Below are positions 1 to 8,436 of a stretch of 64,000 nucleotides of DNA, piece by piece. Made by a program: the position numbers and the translations under genes. The notes below the pieces were generated by a model. That model searched no databases and was not told where the DNA came from. It saw only the letters and a program-made list of their open reading frames with translations. Every line of letters begins with the position of its first letter. Positions within the stretch are counted from its first letter, which is position 1. Source of the stretch: a virus. Location of the stretch: positions 40,267 to 104,266 of the IMG/VR virus record IMGVR_UViG_3300027736_000029. One strand, written 5' to 3'.

Positions 1-96
1 GCTGCAGCTCAAAGACAACAAACTAACGAAAGTGTCAAATCAGCCATTAAAAAAACGGTTGAGAAGTACTACAACGTAAACAAAACGAGTAAGTAA
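1..96 (+). CDS. C-terminal end of a CDS cut by the window edge
   Basis: Frame 1 is open from the left edge to a TAA at 94-96 and encodes 31 residues ending in a charged tail (VEKYYNVNKTSK). The gene starts outside the window. Only a Gln/Lys/Asn-rich, probably helical C-terminus is visible, so no function can be given. It is followed after about 26 bases by a strong intrinsic terminator, which fits this being the true end of a rightward transcription unit. Confidence 0.55.
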   Translation, partial: AAAQRQQTNESVKSAIKKTVEKYYNVNKTSK

Positions 97-122
97 TCTA
101 ACACATTTAAGAAATTAATGAG

Positions 123-148
123 GGGACAATGAAAATTGTCCCTTTTTT
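123..148 (+). terminator. Intrinsic terminator with GAAA loop
   Basis: GGGACAAT (123-130), tetraloop GAAA, ATTGTCCC (135-142), then six T. The 8-bp perfect stem with a stable GNRA-type loop and U-tract is a textbook rho-independent terminator ending the transcript of the partial gene on its left. Confidence 0.92.
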
Positions 149-150
149 CG

Positions 151-158
151 TATTTATA
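151..158 (+). promoter_or_regulatory. TATTTATA box, putative phage late promoter
   Basis: TATTTATA lies 4 nt before the ATG at 163, immediately after the terminator. The 15-base string TATTTATATTATATG is identical to that in front of the small gene at 36667. The same box stands in front of other probable late genes (6244, 12756, 30547, 36569, 55688). It resembles the complement of the T4 late box TATAAATA; promoter function is inferred from position. Confidence 0.55.
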
Positions 159-162
159 TTAT

Positions 163-1149
163 ATGGACATTAATGAATTAATAGAAAAGTTTAATGATGG
201 AGATACTGATTTTATTCAGTACTTTAACGACATTGATACATTTCTTAAGTTTGTTAATAAAAGAGGTCTAATTAATGAGTTAGACCCTGAAGGAAAACTT
301 TCCGAACATTATCAAAACGAATTACTATTATTTTATTACGAAAACGATAAACAAAAGTTTTGGGAATATGTGTTGAAGTATTTGAATGATGTTGAATTAG
401 TTGATGGAGTTCCATATCTTATTCTCGATAGTATAGGAGAACTATCCGCATTATTCTGTGATGGAAACAGATATGATATATCTCAAGATACTGTTGAAGG
501 CATATTATCAGGTGAATATGATAGAGATTTTTATTACGATTCAACTGATGATGTTTACAGAGATGTCATTCAAGAACTTACCAAAGAAAATTTAAAGAGA
601 TTAAAAGAGTATATCATTCAAACTTTAGATGGTCAACAATTATCCACAGATACGGAAGTACTTGAGTCTATCGCTCAAAGAGAAAATACTGAATATGTTA
701 CTGTAAATGAATCTAACATTGACGAAATAGTTGACGATGAGGAAACTATGAATGAATTAATGAAAGACGAATTAGGAGACCTTAAAAGTGAATTATATAT
801 TATTTATAATTCTTCATATAACTCAGCATATGAAGAAGAATTATTCGAAGATATTATGGGAGAACTTTCAAAATATTTTGGTGATGGTGAATGGGTAACA
901 AGACCTCACACTTGGAAAAATGATACTGAAGTACAAAGATATAAGGCACCAATACACAACTTTGAAAGTAACATTGTTGATTATTTAAGAGAAAACAAAA
1001 GTTATAGTTACGGGACACTTGAATATTGGGGCGATTACTTGGGTGTTATAAAAGACCAAAACGATTGTTTATCTGTAATACCTCCTGATTATCCTGACTC
1101 AAGAAAAGTAGATAAAAATATCAACTTGTACTTTAACGATTACATTTAA
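163..1149 (+). CDS. Acidic hypothetical protein, 328 aa
   Basis: I do not recognise this protein. It is strongly acidic, with a predicted mostly helical N-terminal two thirds (starting MDINELIEKFNDGDTDF) and a C-terminal part with aromatic residues and basic patches. The ATG at 163 was chosen because an upstream in-frame TTG at 136 lies inside the terminator hairpin, while 163 follows a TATTTATA box at a spacing of exactly 4 nt. No signal peptide, membrane segment or cysteine motif is visible. The late-type box suggests late expression, so a virion or assembly role is possible, but that is inference. Confidence 0.8.
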   Translation: MDINELIEKFNDGDTDFIQYFNDIDTFLKFVNKRGLINELDPEGKLSEHYQNELLLFYYENDKQKFWEYVLKYLNDVELVDGVPYLILDSIGELSALFCDGNRYDISQDTVEGILSGEYDRDFYYDSTDDVYRDVIQELTKENLKRLKEYIIQTLDGQQLSTDTEVLESIAQRENTEYVTVNESNIDEIVDDEETMNELMKDELGDLKSELYIIYNSSYNSAYEEELFEDIMGELSKYFGDGEWVTRPHTWKNDTEVQRYKAPIHNFESNIVDYLRENKSYSYGTLEYWGDYLGVIKDQNDCLSVIPPDYPDSRKVDKNINLYFNDYI

Positions 1150-1211
1150 TATTCTTTTTACGAATTAAATTGTTTATACTTAAACAATAATAAATTCCAA
1201 AAGAAATACCA

Positions 1212-1973
1212 ATGATATTAAAATCACCAACAAGCAAACTATCAATAGTTAATTTATTTGCAGATTTCATATTAAATCAAATTCCAAAAGACGAGGAAAG
1301 TATTATCCAAGTCGCCGACTGTTTAAACTTTTATGTAATCAAAGGTAAAACAACCTATAAAGAAACTTTGGACATTGCAAAAATAAAAGATGAATTCACC
1401 TCAAAGTTTAAAGAACAATTAGTTGACCTAAAATTAACTCATACAATTGATTTAATCGATTATAATTCCAAATTGAACCCGTTAGATGAAATAACATTTT
1501 CATATCATAACAACTCAAGTAATTGCTCGTATCATAAGCATCAGTGTGATGAATATTTAATTGATGATACAAAGTCTTACGACCATAACTTTCATGTAAA
1601 ACCAATCTTGGAAGACAATAACTTAATTTTTTGTTCCGAGTTCCCTCATGGTTATTCATTGAAACAGGGAAGGTTGATGTATTACTACGGAAAACATATT
1701 TTCTATAACATCCCATACAACTATCCATTCTCAACCTTGACATTCACGATGTCAACAAAAAAAGACGAATCAGGTGATAACCAATTCTCAGTTAAAAACT
1801 CACACCAAAAAGAAGATGAAACATTAAAGTCTGCAATCTTGGATGTATTTGATTTTGATATGTCTTGGTTAGAGACAGAAATGAAAAAAGTGGATTGGTC
1901 TATTGAATTAACCAACCCACTTCAGGAATACGACCTTATTAAAAAGAAAGTAAAAGACTTTGTAATTTTTTAA
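1212..1973 (+). CDS. Hypothetical protein, 253 aa
   Basis: An open frame of good coding character lying 62 bases behind the previous gene on the same strand, probably co-transcribed. Visible features are a helical N-terminus (SIVNLFADFIL), a Cys/His-rich stretch around residues 100-112 (NCSYHKHQC) that could bind metal, a conserved-looking segment FPHGYSLKQGR followed by YYYGKHIFYN, and a C-terminal DVFDFDMSWLE segment. I cannot assign a family. Its stop overlaps by 4 bases the stop of the convergent glutaredoxin-like gene. Confidence 0.8.
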   Translation: MILKSPTSKLSIVNLFADFILNQIPKDEESIIQVADCLNFYVIKGKTTYKETLDIAKIKDEFTSKFKEQLVDLKLTHTIDLIDYNSKLNPLDEITFSYHNNSSNCSYHKHQCDEYLIDDTKSYDHNFHVKPILEDNNLIFCSEFPHGYSLKQGRLMYYYGKHIFYNIPYNYPFSTLTFTMSTKKDESGDNQFSVKNSHQKEDETLKSAILDVFDFDMSWLETEMKKVDWSIELTNPLQEYDLIKKKVKDFVIF

Positions 1974-2275
1974 ATCAGACCAAGTTTTTGTCTGTGTTCC
2001 TGAATAATTGTAACCGCTTCACTTAATTCGTTGTAATTTCTTTCAGGAGCATATAAAAATGATTCATGTTTGTCGCCATCTTCTTCAATGATTAACATTG
2101 CCGGTATCATGTCATTCTCTGTAATCTCAACAAAGATATCATACTCATCTTTATAATCATCAATATCTCGGTCAAAAAATTCAATTCCCTCATTAGTTAA
2201 CATTTCTTTAAAGTCAGTACAAAACGGACATCCGTTCATTGTATAGACAACCACATTTAAATCTTTCATACTCAT
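1970..2275 (-). CDS. Glutaredoxin-like protein
   Basis: A 101-residue protein with a CPFC redox motif at residues 16-19 after a first beta strand, and a Pro at about 58 in NDMIPAM in the position of the cis-Pro of thioredoxin folds. CPxC with this length is typical of glutaredoxins, which reduce disulfides and supply electrons to ribonucleotide reductase; T4-type phages often carry one. The start overlaps the stop of the thioredoxin gene (TAATG); a second ATG two codons later is an alternative. It is the last gene of the leftward 4554-1970 unit. Confidence 0.82.
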   Translation of the reverse strand: MSMKDLNVVVYTMNGCPFCTDFKEMLTNEGIEFFDRDIDDYKDEYDIFVEITENDMIPAMLIIEEDGDKHESFLYAPERNYNELSEAVTIIQEHRQKLGLI

Positions 2276-2595
2276 TAAGTAAGTAATTCAAGAACTTCTG
2301 TTGGTGACATTACACCCGCCCTTGAAAAGACTTCAGAACCTTCTTTGAATATTTTTATTGTTGGTACGCTTCTAACACCCAACTCCATCATAAATTTCAT
2401 GTCGTTATCTACATCGAATTTATAAATATTATACTTAGGTCTGTCAGTTGATTCACTAATTAATGATTCATTTACTTTACCCAAATTGCTTAACATAACT
2501 TTACATGGTCCACACCAAGTGGCATATAAATCTAATACGAAGTTTTCTCCGTTGCTAATCTTTTCTCTAAGTTCATTTGTTGTTAATTGTTCCAT
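2275..2595 (-). CDS. Thioredoxin
   Basis: A 106-residue, full-length single-domain thioredoxin. The active site WCGPC is at residues 27-31 and the cis-Pro is in VRSVPTI (Pro78). The fold order (helix, strand VLDLYATWCGPC, helix, strand YNIYKFDVD, cis-Pro strand, C-terminal helix) is complete. It reduces protein disulfides in the cytoplasm; in phages it can feed ribonucleotide reductase or act as a polymerase factor, as host thioredoxin does in T7. It overlaps the upstream gene by 23 bases and is directly followed by the glutaredoxin-like gene. Confidence 0.93.
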   Translation of the reverse strand: MEQLTTNELREKISNGENFVLDLYATWCGPCKVMLSNLGKVNESLISESTDRPKYNIYKFDVDNDMKFMMELGVRSVPTIKIFKEGSEVFSRAGVMSPTEVLELLT

Positions 2596-2908
2596 TCTTA
2601 TATGTTTTTAATAATTGTTTTATAAATAATTTTAATTCGTTTAATTGTTCTTCTTTATAATAAATAACCAAAGTTTTCTTATCGACACAATCTTTAAATA
2701 AATATAAATAAAATGGTTGTTTGGTTTTATATATTTTACTTTTGATTTTAATTTCATCCATTTCAAACTCCATCCAACTATCACTAAAAACTGTAGTAAA
2801 TGCACGACCATCCAAGAACTTTATAAAGTCATCAGGAACCTCAAGTTCCAACGTTGAGAATAATTTTCCATCTTCAAGTTTTTCAATATATTCTGGTTTA
2901 CTTACCAT
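2573..2908 (-). CDS. Hypothetical protein, 111 aa
   Basis: An alpha/beta protein without recognisable motif, starting MVSKPEYIEKLEDG and ending in a lysine-rich helix. It overlaps the PcfJ-like gene upstream by 7 bases and thioredoxin downstream by 23, so it is translated within one polycistronic message. Function unknown; the tight overlap with two redox genes is the only contextual hint. Confidence 0.75.
   Translation of the reverse strand: MVSKPEYIEKLEDGKLFSTLELEVPDDFIKFLDGRAFTTVFSDSWMEFEMDEIKIKSKIYKTKQPFYLYLFKDCVDKKTLVIYYKEEQLNELKLFIKQLLKTYKNGTINNK
2621..2628 (-). promoter_or_regulatory. TATTTATA-like box upstream of thioredoxin (weak)
   Basis: On the minus strand TATTTATA lies 25 nt before the thioredoxin ATG, inside the 3' end of the preceding gene. 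The local sequence is extremely AT-rich and the spacing differs from the 4 nt seen elsewhere, so a chance match is likely. Confidence 0.2.
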
Positions 2909-4554
2909 ATGTTCTCAATTTTGTCTTTATCCCAGACCAAACGGCCATCATCCCTCCAATAAGAAGTAGACTCAAGTTCCAAACCAGACTTGTGAACCTT
3001 TTTAATTTTGACTGTATCGAATTTTTCATCTTTAACATAATATAACATACGTCCATCCAATTTAAATAGAACGTCATCCCATTCTTCAGTTAATTTCTTA
3101 TTAAACCTACCCAAAGATTGAACTCGGTCAACATAAATAGTCTTGGAAACTAACGCCTGACTTAATTTATATTCAACGGTGGCTCTAACATCTGAATCAA
3201 CCCCACCCTGACGCAAAGACACAATCATTGAACCACACTTACCAATATATGTTTTAACACAATTGGATTGAATTGCACTCTCCTGATTATAGCTCTTACT
3301 GTTATCCAACAACACAGGATAATAAACTTCACCACCATGTTCAATTGGTTCACTTATGACCCGATAACTATAGTCAGGGTACTTACGATAGTAGGTACCT
3401 TCTCTATATGACTGTATTTTATCTACCCAATCCAAATGTTCACCCCTAAAATCACTTTTATCGTCATCAGATGACATCCATTTAATATTTGGTTCATACA
3501 ACTTCAAATCACAATAAAATCTCATATGGTCATAGAATGTATGAGCGTCCAATGTACCATGTATAACAACATGTCTAAACAATTTAAACACACGTTTCAA
3601 TTCTTCATTGGTGACAAATTCTTTAAAGTCTACAGGTAACGGATAATAATTAATGTTTGAATTCAAACATCCCAAAATTAACTCATAGTCTTGATTAACC
3701 CAATCGTCATTAAACATATTACGAGCCAAGGTAAGCATTGGAAGATTCAAACCTTCACAATTGTGTAAGGCTTTCTTAATCTGTTTACCCGATAACTCAT
3801 TGCGTACCATAACGGCATCAACCATTCTATTATCAGTTTTCTTAAGAATTTTTTTAATCTCAGGTCCGAACCACTCATTCGTGTAAATATGGAAATTGTT
3901 AGGAAACTTAACCCCTCGTTTATTTAAATAAAACTTAAATAACCTTTGATTATTGGTTAACACTCCAAAATTATCAATGGGGTCAATCGTTTGAATAAAA
4001 ACTTCCAAAGCTTCTTGAGTACAATCCACATCAAGATTAGAATCCACACGTCTTATACAATTCCTAATTGACAAACTCAAATTATTCAAAGGTTCGCCAA
4101 TAAAGTAATTTCTATTGATTCGTTTTTTTGATTTTCTTTTTAAGTGGTAGTTATCAATACCTCCAACATACACATCACCAGTCTTGGTGTTCACACTAAT
4201 AAATTCAACGTGTTTAATTGTCTTGAACCAAACAACACCCGGTCTTCTGTGTTTATAACCCCAGAATAATTTAATAGCAACTTTATCCCCATCTCTTTCA
4301 ACTACAATAGTTACATTATTTCTAGTAACCGAATACAATTGGTCAGCAAATCGGGTAACAAACTCTTCCTCTGTTTTATTGGTTTTTTTATAAATAAATA
4401 ATGGATGTTTTTTTGTTGGTTCAGGACCATCTTCAAGTTCAAAATTGAGGGTTTGACTTTGAATCATTCTCTTTACATAAGGGAACTCACTATAAGATTC
4501 GTGCTCAATAGTTTCATAGCTCACGAACTCTTTTTTGAATAACACCTCCTTCAT
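2902..4554 (-). CDS. PcfJ-like protein
   Basis: A 550-residue protein. The C-terminal part resembles the PcfJ-like family, found on plasmids and phages with unknown biochemical role: a QSNCVKTYI segment at about 429-437, then IVSLR at about 444-448, then RATVEYKL at about 457-464. The N-terminal part has many basic/aromatic strands and KRKSKKRINR, suggesting nucleic-acid contact. The start is fixed by a complete Bacteroidota promoter whose -7 box ends 4 nt before the ATG. It heads the operon 4554-1970. The family call is from memory of the motif and moderately sure; that the gene is real is near certain. Confidence 0.6.
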   Translation of the reverse strand: MKEVLFKKEFVSYETIEHESYSEFPYVKRMIQSQTLNFELEDGPEPTKKHPLFIYKKTNKTEEEFVTRFADQLYSVTRNNVTIVVERDGDKVAIKLFWGYKHRRPGVVWFKTIKHVEFISVNTKTGDVYVGGIDNYHLKRKSKKRINRNYFIGEPLNNLSLSIRNCIRRVDSNLDVDCTQEALEVFIQTIDPIDNFGVLTNNQRLFKFYLNKRGVKFPNNFHIYTNEWFGPEIKKILKKTDNRMVDAVMVRNELSGKQIKKALHNCEGLNLPMLTLARNMFNDDWVNQDYELILGCLNSNINYYPLPVDFKEFVTNEELKRVFKLFRHVVIHGTLDAHTFYDHMRFYCDLKLYEPNIKWMSSDDDKSDFRGEHLDWVDKIQSYREGTYYRKYPDYSYRVISEPIEHGGEVYYPVLLDNSKSYNQESAIQSNCVKTYIGKCGSMIVSLRQGGVDSDVRATVEYKLSQALVSKTIYVDRVQSLGRFNKKLTEEWDDVLFKLDGRMLYYVKDEKFDTVKIKKVHKSGLELESTSYWRDDGRLVWDKDKIENIW

Positions 4555-4558
4555 ATTA

Positions 4559-4589
4559 CAAAGATAATAAAAAAAGAATGGGAGACAAA
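4559..4589 (-). promoter_or_regulatory. Bacteroidota-type promoter (TTTG-N19-TATCTTTG)
   Basis: Minus strand: TTTG at 4589-4586, 19-nt spacer, TATCTTTG at 4566-4559, then TAAT and ATG. This matches the -33 TTTG and -7 TAnnTTTG consensus known for the Bacteroides primary sigma factor. Only 4 nt separate box and start codon, so transcription should begin at or next to the ATG. The -33 element lies in the loop of the adjacent terminator. Confidence 0.8.
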
Positions 4590-4601
4590 ATATCTCCCAT
4601 T
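4569..4601 (-). terminator. Intrinsic terminator
   Basis: Nine-bp perfect stem (4577-4585 with 4593-4601; AATGGGAGA/TCTCCCATT), 7-nt loop, followed on the minus strand by C and seven T (4569-4575). It ends the leftward unit containing 4614-4898 and is interleaved with the promoter of the next gene. Confidence 0.9.
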
Positions 4602-4613
4602 ATTTTATAAACC

Positions 4614-4898
4614 TTAATTCAAGATAATATTACCAAATTTTGTTTCCATGATAAAACTTTCCAACTTCTTCTTTGGTTTTTGTGGGTCACCTCCATTAAC
4701 CACCACACAAATTTCAAGAATCTGTTTTTGAGTTAGTGACGGGTCATCACCTTTTTGAGTATTTTCTAAAGACATTAGTTTAACCTTTCGATAAAACTCA
4801 TCTTCCTTCCCTTTGGGAATAAGTGTAAATAAGTCATCTGGATTTTCCCTGAAGAACTTGATGAAGTTATTCATGTATATTTCAACATCAACATTCAT
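4614..4898 (-). CDS. Hypothetical protein, 94 aa
   Basis: A small soluble protein (MNVDVEIYMNNFIKFFREN...) with a helical N-terminus, and a C-terminal half rich in Lys/Gln, including GDPQKPKKK. No known motif. It follows the LRR protein gene by 26 bases and is ended by a terminator, so it is probably the last gene of the late-type unit starting at 6269. Confidence 0.75.
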   Translation of the reverse strand: MNVDVEIYMNNFIKFFRENPDDLFTLIPKGKEDEFYRKVKLMSLENTQKGDDPSLTQKQILEICVVVNGGDPQKPKKKLESFIMETKFGNIILN

Positions 4899-4924
4899 TA
4901 TAATAAAATTTAATAGTTAAACAA

Positions 4925-6244
4925 TTAATCTTGAAGGTCCCACATTCCTGGACCCATTTCAGTGCCCTTAGCCTTGATTGATTCAGGTACTTGTACGTTA
5001 TTACTACCCTTAAGATTCAAGAAGTATAAACTTGGTAAATCTGCAATACAATCAGGAATACTTCTAAGTTTTTCGTTGTTGTTTAACGCCAAGAATCTTA
5101 ATTTAGGTAAAGTACAGATTGAATCAGGTATGCTTTCAATACAATTATCCAAGATAATACCTGTTAAATCTTTGAATCTTCCAATTTCTTCAGGGATATT
5201 AATAATAAAACCATTTTTATCTCTGTTTTGAATATGAAATTCTTTCAATGTGTTAGGTAAATTACCAATTAAATCATCCAATCCGTATAATCCAATAAAT
5301 TTACCAACCGCACCATGACTGAAACTATCAATAACTAATTTCTCACCACCAATTGTTAAACCTTTTGCAAATTCAGGTTTGAAGAAATTTTTCAACTCTG
5401 TCATTGGTCCGTTTAATAATTGAACCAAATCTTGTTGACGGTCATCCTTATCCATAAATTGATTCGATGGGAAGTGGAACTGATATCTATTTTTTGGTAA
5501 TCCTGTTTCAGCAGTAACATCAGAGTCATTTGGGTTAAATATAACATATAAAGGACCATCTTTAATGTATCGGTTAAACCATTGGTCGGTACCAGGTGTT
5601 GAAGTACACCATCTAGTTTCTACATTGTTTCCTCCATAAAAACAAGCGGCCTCTTTACCTACAGGTCCTTTGTTTTCAATTTCAATAACTCTCCATGTTG
5701 GTCCATCAAATACCAATTTAGCTCCAGGGTGAACAGGTGCTAACTTTCTTTCAGCCTTAGTTGTTGTCGCCAAAGTCAAGTCAAAGTCCTTAACCGTATC
5801 GTATAATGTGTCAGGAGTTAACTTATTGATATCTCTCATATCTTGAGGGATTTTACCTTTAAACTTTTCAAACTTTGCAAGGTCATCTGTAACCTTATAT
5901 AAATCCTCCATGAAAGTGTCTTTCACTTGTTGAACTTCACGTTCATAACCTGATTCACCAGGTTGTCTTTCGGTTTTTGGCATTAAGTATCGTTTAATCA
6001 ACCATTGAACGTATTTACCAGCTTTAACCTTCTCAAGTTCTTTTGAGTCGGCGTTAGTTAAATCAACGTTATTTAACCTTGTTGTTGGGTCAGCTTCAAC
6101 TAACTTGTTAAACTCTTCCCTGCTCATCTTAGGCTTTACCTTATTACCTTCTTTATCTTTAGATGGCTTAGTAAGTGCGTCAGACAACAATTCAAATCTT
6201 GATTGTTCTAAAATGACCTTTTTTAATATTGACGTGAATTTCAT
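4925..6244 (-). CDS. LRR-containing protein, probably late/virion-associated
   Basis: A 439-residue protein in three parts: an N-terminal helical leader (MKFTSILKKVILEQ), a middle domain with ETRWCTSTPGTDQWF and GPLYVIFNP, and C-terminal leucine-rich repeats (IPEEIGRFKDLTGIIL, IPDSICTLPKLRFLAL, IPDCIADLPSLYFLNL) in about the last 110 residues. LRRs make protein-binding solenoids. The ATG at 6244 is preferred to one 13 codons upstream because it lies 17 nt behind a TATTTATA box. The leader ends in I-L-E, resembling capsid-targeting peptides cleaved after (I/L)xE by T4-type prohead proteases; this is speculative. Confidence 0.7.
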   Translation of the reverse strand: MKFTSILKKVILEQSRFELLSDALTKPSKDKEGNKVKPKMSREEFNKLVEADPTTRLNNVDLTNADSKELEKVKAGKYVQWLIKRYLMPKTERQPGESGYEREVQQVKDTFMEDLYKVTDDLAKFEKFKGKIPQDMRDINKLTPDTLYDTVKDFDLTLATTTKAERKLAPVHPGAKLVFDGPTWRVIEIENKGPVGKEAACFYGGNNVETRWCTSTPGTDQWFNRYIKDGPLYVIFNPNDSDVTAETGLPKNRYQFHFPSNQFMDKDDRQQDLVQLLNGPMTELKNFFKPEFAKGLTIGGEKLVIDSFSHGAVGKFIGLYGLDDLIGNLPNTLKEFHIQNRDKNGFIINIPEEIGRFKDLTGIILDNCIESIPDSICTLPKLRFLALNNNEKLRSIPDCIADLPSLYFLNLKGSNNVQVPESIKAKGTEMGPGMWDLQD

Positions 6245-6261
6245 CTTTGTTATTTTATTAC

Positions 6262-6269
6262 TATAAATA
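6262..6269 (-). promoter_or_regulatory. TATTTATA box, putative late promoter
   Basis: Minus-strand TATTTATA in the short gap between the Dam-type methylase gene and the LRR gene, 17 nt before the ATG at 6244. Same box as in front of several structural genes; spacing longer than the 4 nt of the best examples. Confidence 0.45.
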
Positions 6270-6290
6270 TATTGACGATACAAAAATAAC

Positions 6291-7130
6291 TCAATAATTC
6301 AAGATTAACAACTCTTCCCCCATATTTTGTTTCGTTCCCTTCTTCGCGGCTGCGGCTTTTGCAAACTCTTTTCTCTCCCAACGGTACTGTTCTTCGGGAA
6401 ACCATTCATGTAATAACTCAAAATCGTAGTAGGATAAACTAAACTTACCTTGAACATTATGTAATACATTTGCAAGTCTTTCGTGGTCTTTTCTGTCGAA
6501 GTCATGGTTATTATAATAGTTCTCAGTCTTCCAATATGGTGGGTCCAAATAGATATAGGTGGTTGGTGAATCATACTTTGTAATTACATCCGCAAAGTCC
6601 ATATTCTCGACCTCAGTTATTTTTAAGAAATGTTCAACCCAATCAGGTTTAGATAACTTATCTCTAAATGTAAGGTACTTTGATTTGTATTTACCCTTTA
6701 AGTCTATGAATGAACTTGTCTCAGGTTTACTACCGCTAAACACTTGAGTTAAAACATAAGCATATTTTGCTGCAACATTATAATCAGGATAATTGATGGT
6801 AAATCCACTACCAAATACTTCAGATTGAAACTCTACAAATTGTTCTTTATATATTGACGGTGTAGTTTCCTCACCGAATTGTTGACATGGAATTGAATTA
6901 ATTGATTCCAATAATTGTTCAGGATTCTTGATACATTGAAATAAATTGTAGTTGAGTGGGTTAAAATCATTATAGACAACTTTCTTAAGATTTGGGAATT
7001 GCGTTAAATCCATGTTGAAGAAACACCAAAACATTCCTCCGAATGTCTCAACATAAGTCTCCATATCTTTATCATAGAAAGGGACAATCCACTTTCCAAT
7101 TTTACTTTTACCTCCGATGTATGATAGCAT
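6291..7130 (-). CDS. Dam-type (D12 class) DNA adenine N6-methyltransferase
   Basis: A 279-residue protein with the order of D12/Dam enzymes: SAM-binding SYIGGKSKIGKW near the N-terminus, the FGGMFW segment at the place of the usual G-G-G/A motif, and catalytic DPPY at 196-199. It transfers a methyl group from SAM to adenine N6 in DNA. The ATG at 7130 places the conserved start (MLSYIGGKSK) at the N-terminus; an ATG 15 codons upstream adds an unconserved hydrophobic tail. No nuclease neighbour is visible, so it is an orphan methylase that may protect phage DNA from host restriction. Recognition sequence unknown. Confidence 0.9.
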   Translation of the reverse strand: MLSYIGGKSKIGKWIVPFYDKDMETYVETFGGMFWCFFNMDLTQFPNLKKVVYNDFNPLNYNLFQCIKNPEQLLESINSIPCQQFGEETTPSIYKEQFVEFQSEVFGSGFTINYPDYNVAAKYAYVLTQVFSGSKPETSSFIDLKGKYKSKYLTFRDKLSKPDWVEHFLKITEVENMDFADVITKYDSPTTYIYLDPPYWKTENYYNNHDFDRKDHERLANVLHNVQGKFSLSYYDFELLHEWFPEEQYRWERKEFAKAAAAKKGTKQNMGEELLILNY

Positions 7131-7178
7131 ATTTTTACGTTTATACAAGTATAAGAAAAAAACATAAAAAGGCAAATT

Positions 7179-7361
7179 TTATTTGTAACAATTTTTGTAT
7201 GGTCGACAAGATGCCTTCTGAGTAAATCCCATATCTTTACATGAAGTAGATTCACAATAGGATTTACTATACTTACGAGGTTTCTTATATTCTTCTTGTT
7301 CTTTCTCGTCAAGATATTGATAAAGAACTCTTTTAATAATTTGCTCAATTAACATACTCAT
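7179..7361 (-). CDS. Small Cys-rich hypothetical protein, 60 aa
   Basis: An amphipathic helical N-terminal half (IEQIIKRVLYQYLDEKEQEE) followed by a basic, Cys-rich tail with four Cys (SYCESTSCKD, ASCRPYKNCYK), possibly zinc-binding or disulfide-bonded. Two in-frame starts: ATG at 7361 and ATG at 7355, the latter 3 nt behind TATTTATG. The start lies only 4 bases from the start of a divergent gene at 7366. No family recognised. Confidence 0.6.
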   Translation of the reverse strand: MSMLIEQIIKRVLYQYLDEKEQEEYKKPRKYSKSYCESTSCKDMGFTQKASCRPYKNCYK

Positions 7362-7365
7362 AAAT

Positions 7366-7509
7366 ATGACAGAAGGTTGTAAAACATGTAAACAAAAAGG
7401 TCCTGGTAAATTTCAGATTGGAGCTATAGTATTAGGATTCTATGTATTAGGGATGACCATATACGGAACATATACTTTAGTTAACGATATTATTAGTTAC
7501 TTTAAATAA
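7366..7509 (+). CDS. Small membrane protein with CxxC, 47 aa
   Basis: Starts [14 protein letters not shown], then one membrane segment (about residues 18-36, [19 protein letters not shown]), ending NDIISYFK. The CKTC pair before the membrane span could bind metal or be redox-active on the cytoplasmic side. Small single-span proteins of this layout occur in Bacteroidota phages, but I cannot name a function. It is antisense-bounded: its last 8 bases overlap the 3' end of the convergent dnaJ gene, and its start is 4 bp from the divergent gene on the left. Confidence 0.55.
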   Translation: MTEGCKTCKQKGPGKFQIGAIVLGFYVLGMTIYGTYTLVNDIISYFK

Positions 7510-8434
7510 CTCGATTAAACTTAACATTTAGTTTAACGTACATATCACCGTCATTGAAACCTTTACCTTTCAATCTTAAAGGTTTAGATGAATCAAAAAT
7601 AGGTAAAGCATTTATAACTAACTCTCCATTTGGATGTGGTATAGTAAATTTGTCATCCTGTATCTCTTGTAGATTTAAAAACAAATTATAAATCAAATCA
7701 TTATTCATTTTTTCAAACCCATCTTGACTAACCATCGAGATTTGGACAACCAAATCACCATACTCCCCATTTCTAAAATCACCCAAACTCGCAAGTTTTA
7801 AGTATTGACCGTCATCAACTCCAACAGGTAATTTGACAGTAATTTCATGAGTAGTTGATTTAATACCTTTACCATCACAACTAAAACATCGATGTACTAA
7901 AGTATATCCTCTACCCGCACATGTTTGACATGCGGTTCTAATTTGTTGTACCATAAATCCAGTTCCAAATGTTTTAATTTGAAATCCGGCACCTCCACAG
8001 GTTCCACATTTCTGTTGTTCACCACCACTTCCACTACAAACATCACAATGATTATCTTTCATGTAACGTATGACCTTATCAACCCCTTTAAACGACTCTA
8101 ATGGACTAACCTGAACTTTAATTATCTTATCAGGTGCGGATTTTCTTTTTTGTTCAAAAGGATTATTACCTTGATTACCAAACATTTGATTAAATATGTC
8201 CTCGTAAGACACATTTCCATTACCCCCAAAAGGATTGTTCATTTTGTTGTCGTATTGAACTCTCTTGGTTTCGTCACCAATAGTATCATAGGCGACTGAA
8301 ATCTCTTTAAACTTTTCACCACCCTCAGGATTTACGTCTGGATGGTATTGTTTACTTAGTTTTCTGTAAGCCTTCTTGATTTCATCTTGAGTGGCATCTT
8401 TACTTACGCCTAAAGTTTCGTAATAATTATTCAT
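7502..8434 (-). CDS. dnaJ: DnaJ-type co-chaperone (Hsp40, type A)
   Basis: A 310-residue protein with a complete type-A layout: J domain at 1-65 with HPD at 31-33, a short G/F-rich linker ([17 protein letters not shown]), a four-repeat zinc-finger domain (CxxC pairs at 130/133, 143/146, 169/172, 183/186, each CxxCxGxG or a close variant), then the C-terminal substrate-binding domain. It should stimulate Hsp70 (host DnaK) ATPase and deliver substrates. It is shorter than bacterial DnaJ (about 375), mainly by a short linker and no dimerisation tail. No dnaK or grpE is present, so it must use host DnaK. Folding of the huge fibre proteins is one possible need. Confidence 0.95.
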   Translation of the reverse strand: MNNYYETLGVSKDATQDEIKKAYRKLSKQYHPDVNPEGGEKFKEISVAYDTIGDETKRVQYDNKMNNPFGGNGNVSYEDIFNQMFGNQGNNPFEQKRKSAPDKIIKVQVSPLESFKGVDKVIRYMKDNHCDVCSGSGGEQQKCGTCGGAGFQIKTFGTGFMVQQIRTACQTCAGRGYTLVHRCFSCDGKGIKSTTHEITVKLPVGVDDGQYLKLASLGDFRNGEYGDLVVQISMVSQDGFEKMNNDLIYNLFLNLQEIQDDKFTIPHPNGELVINALPIFDSSKPLRLKGKGFNDGDMYVKLNVKFNRVI

Positions 8435-8436
8435 AT

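Noticed and set aside
136-162. TTG start extending the 328-aa gene upstream
   Set aside because: It lies within the terminator stem and T-run; the ATG at 163 has a TATTTATA box at 4 nt.
2125-2145. TATCTTTG inside the glutaredoxin-like gene
   Set aside because: No start codon follows at a suitable distance; a chance match in AT-rich DNA. It shows the box alone is not sufficient evidence.
6305-6574. Second minus-strand frame inside the Dam-type methylase gene
   Set aside because: Shadow in another frame of a well-conserved enzyme.
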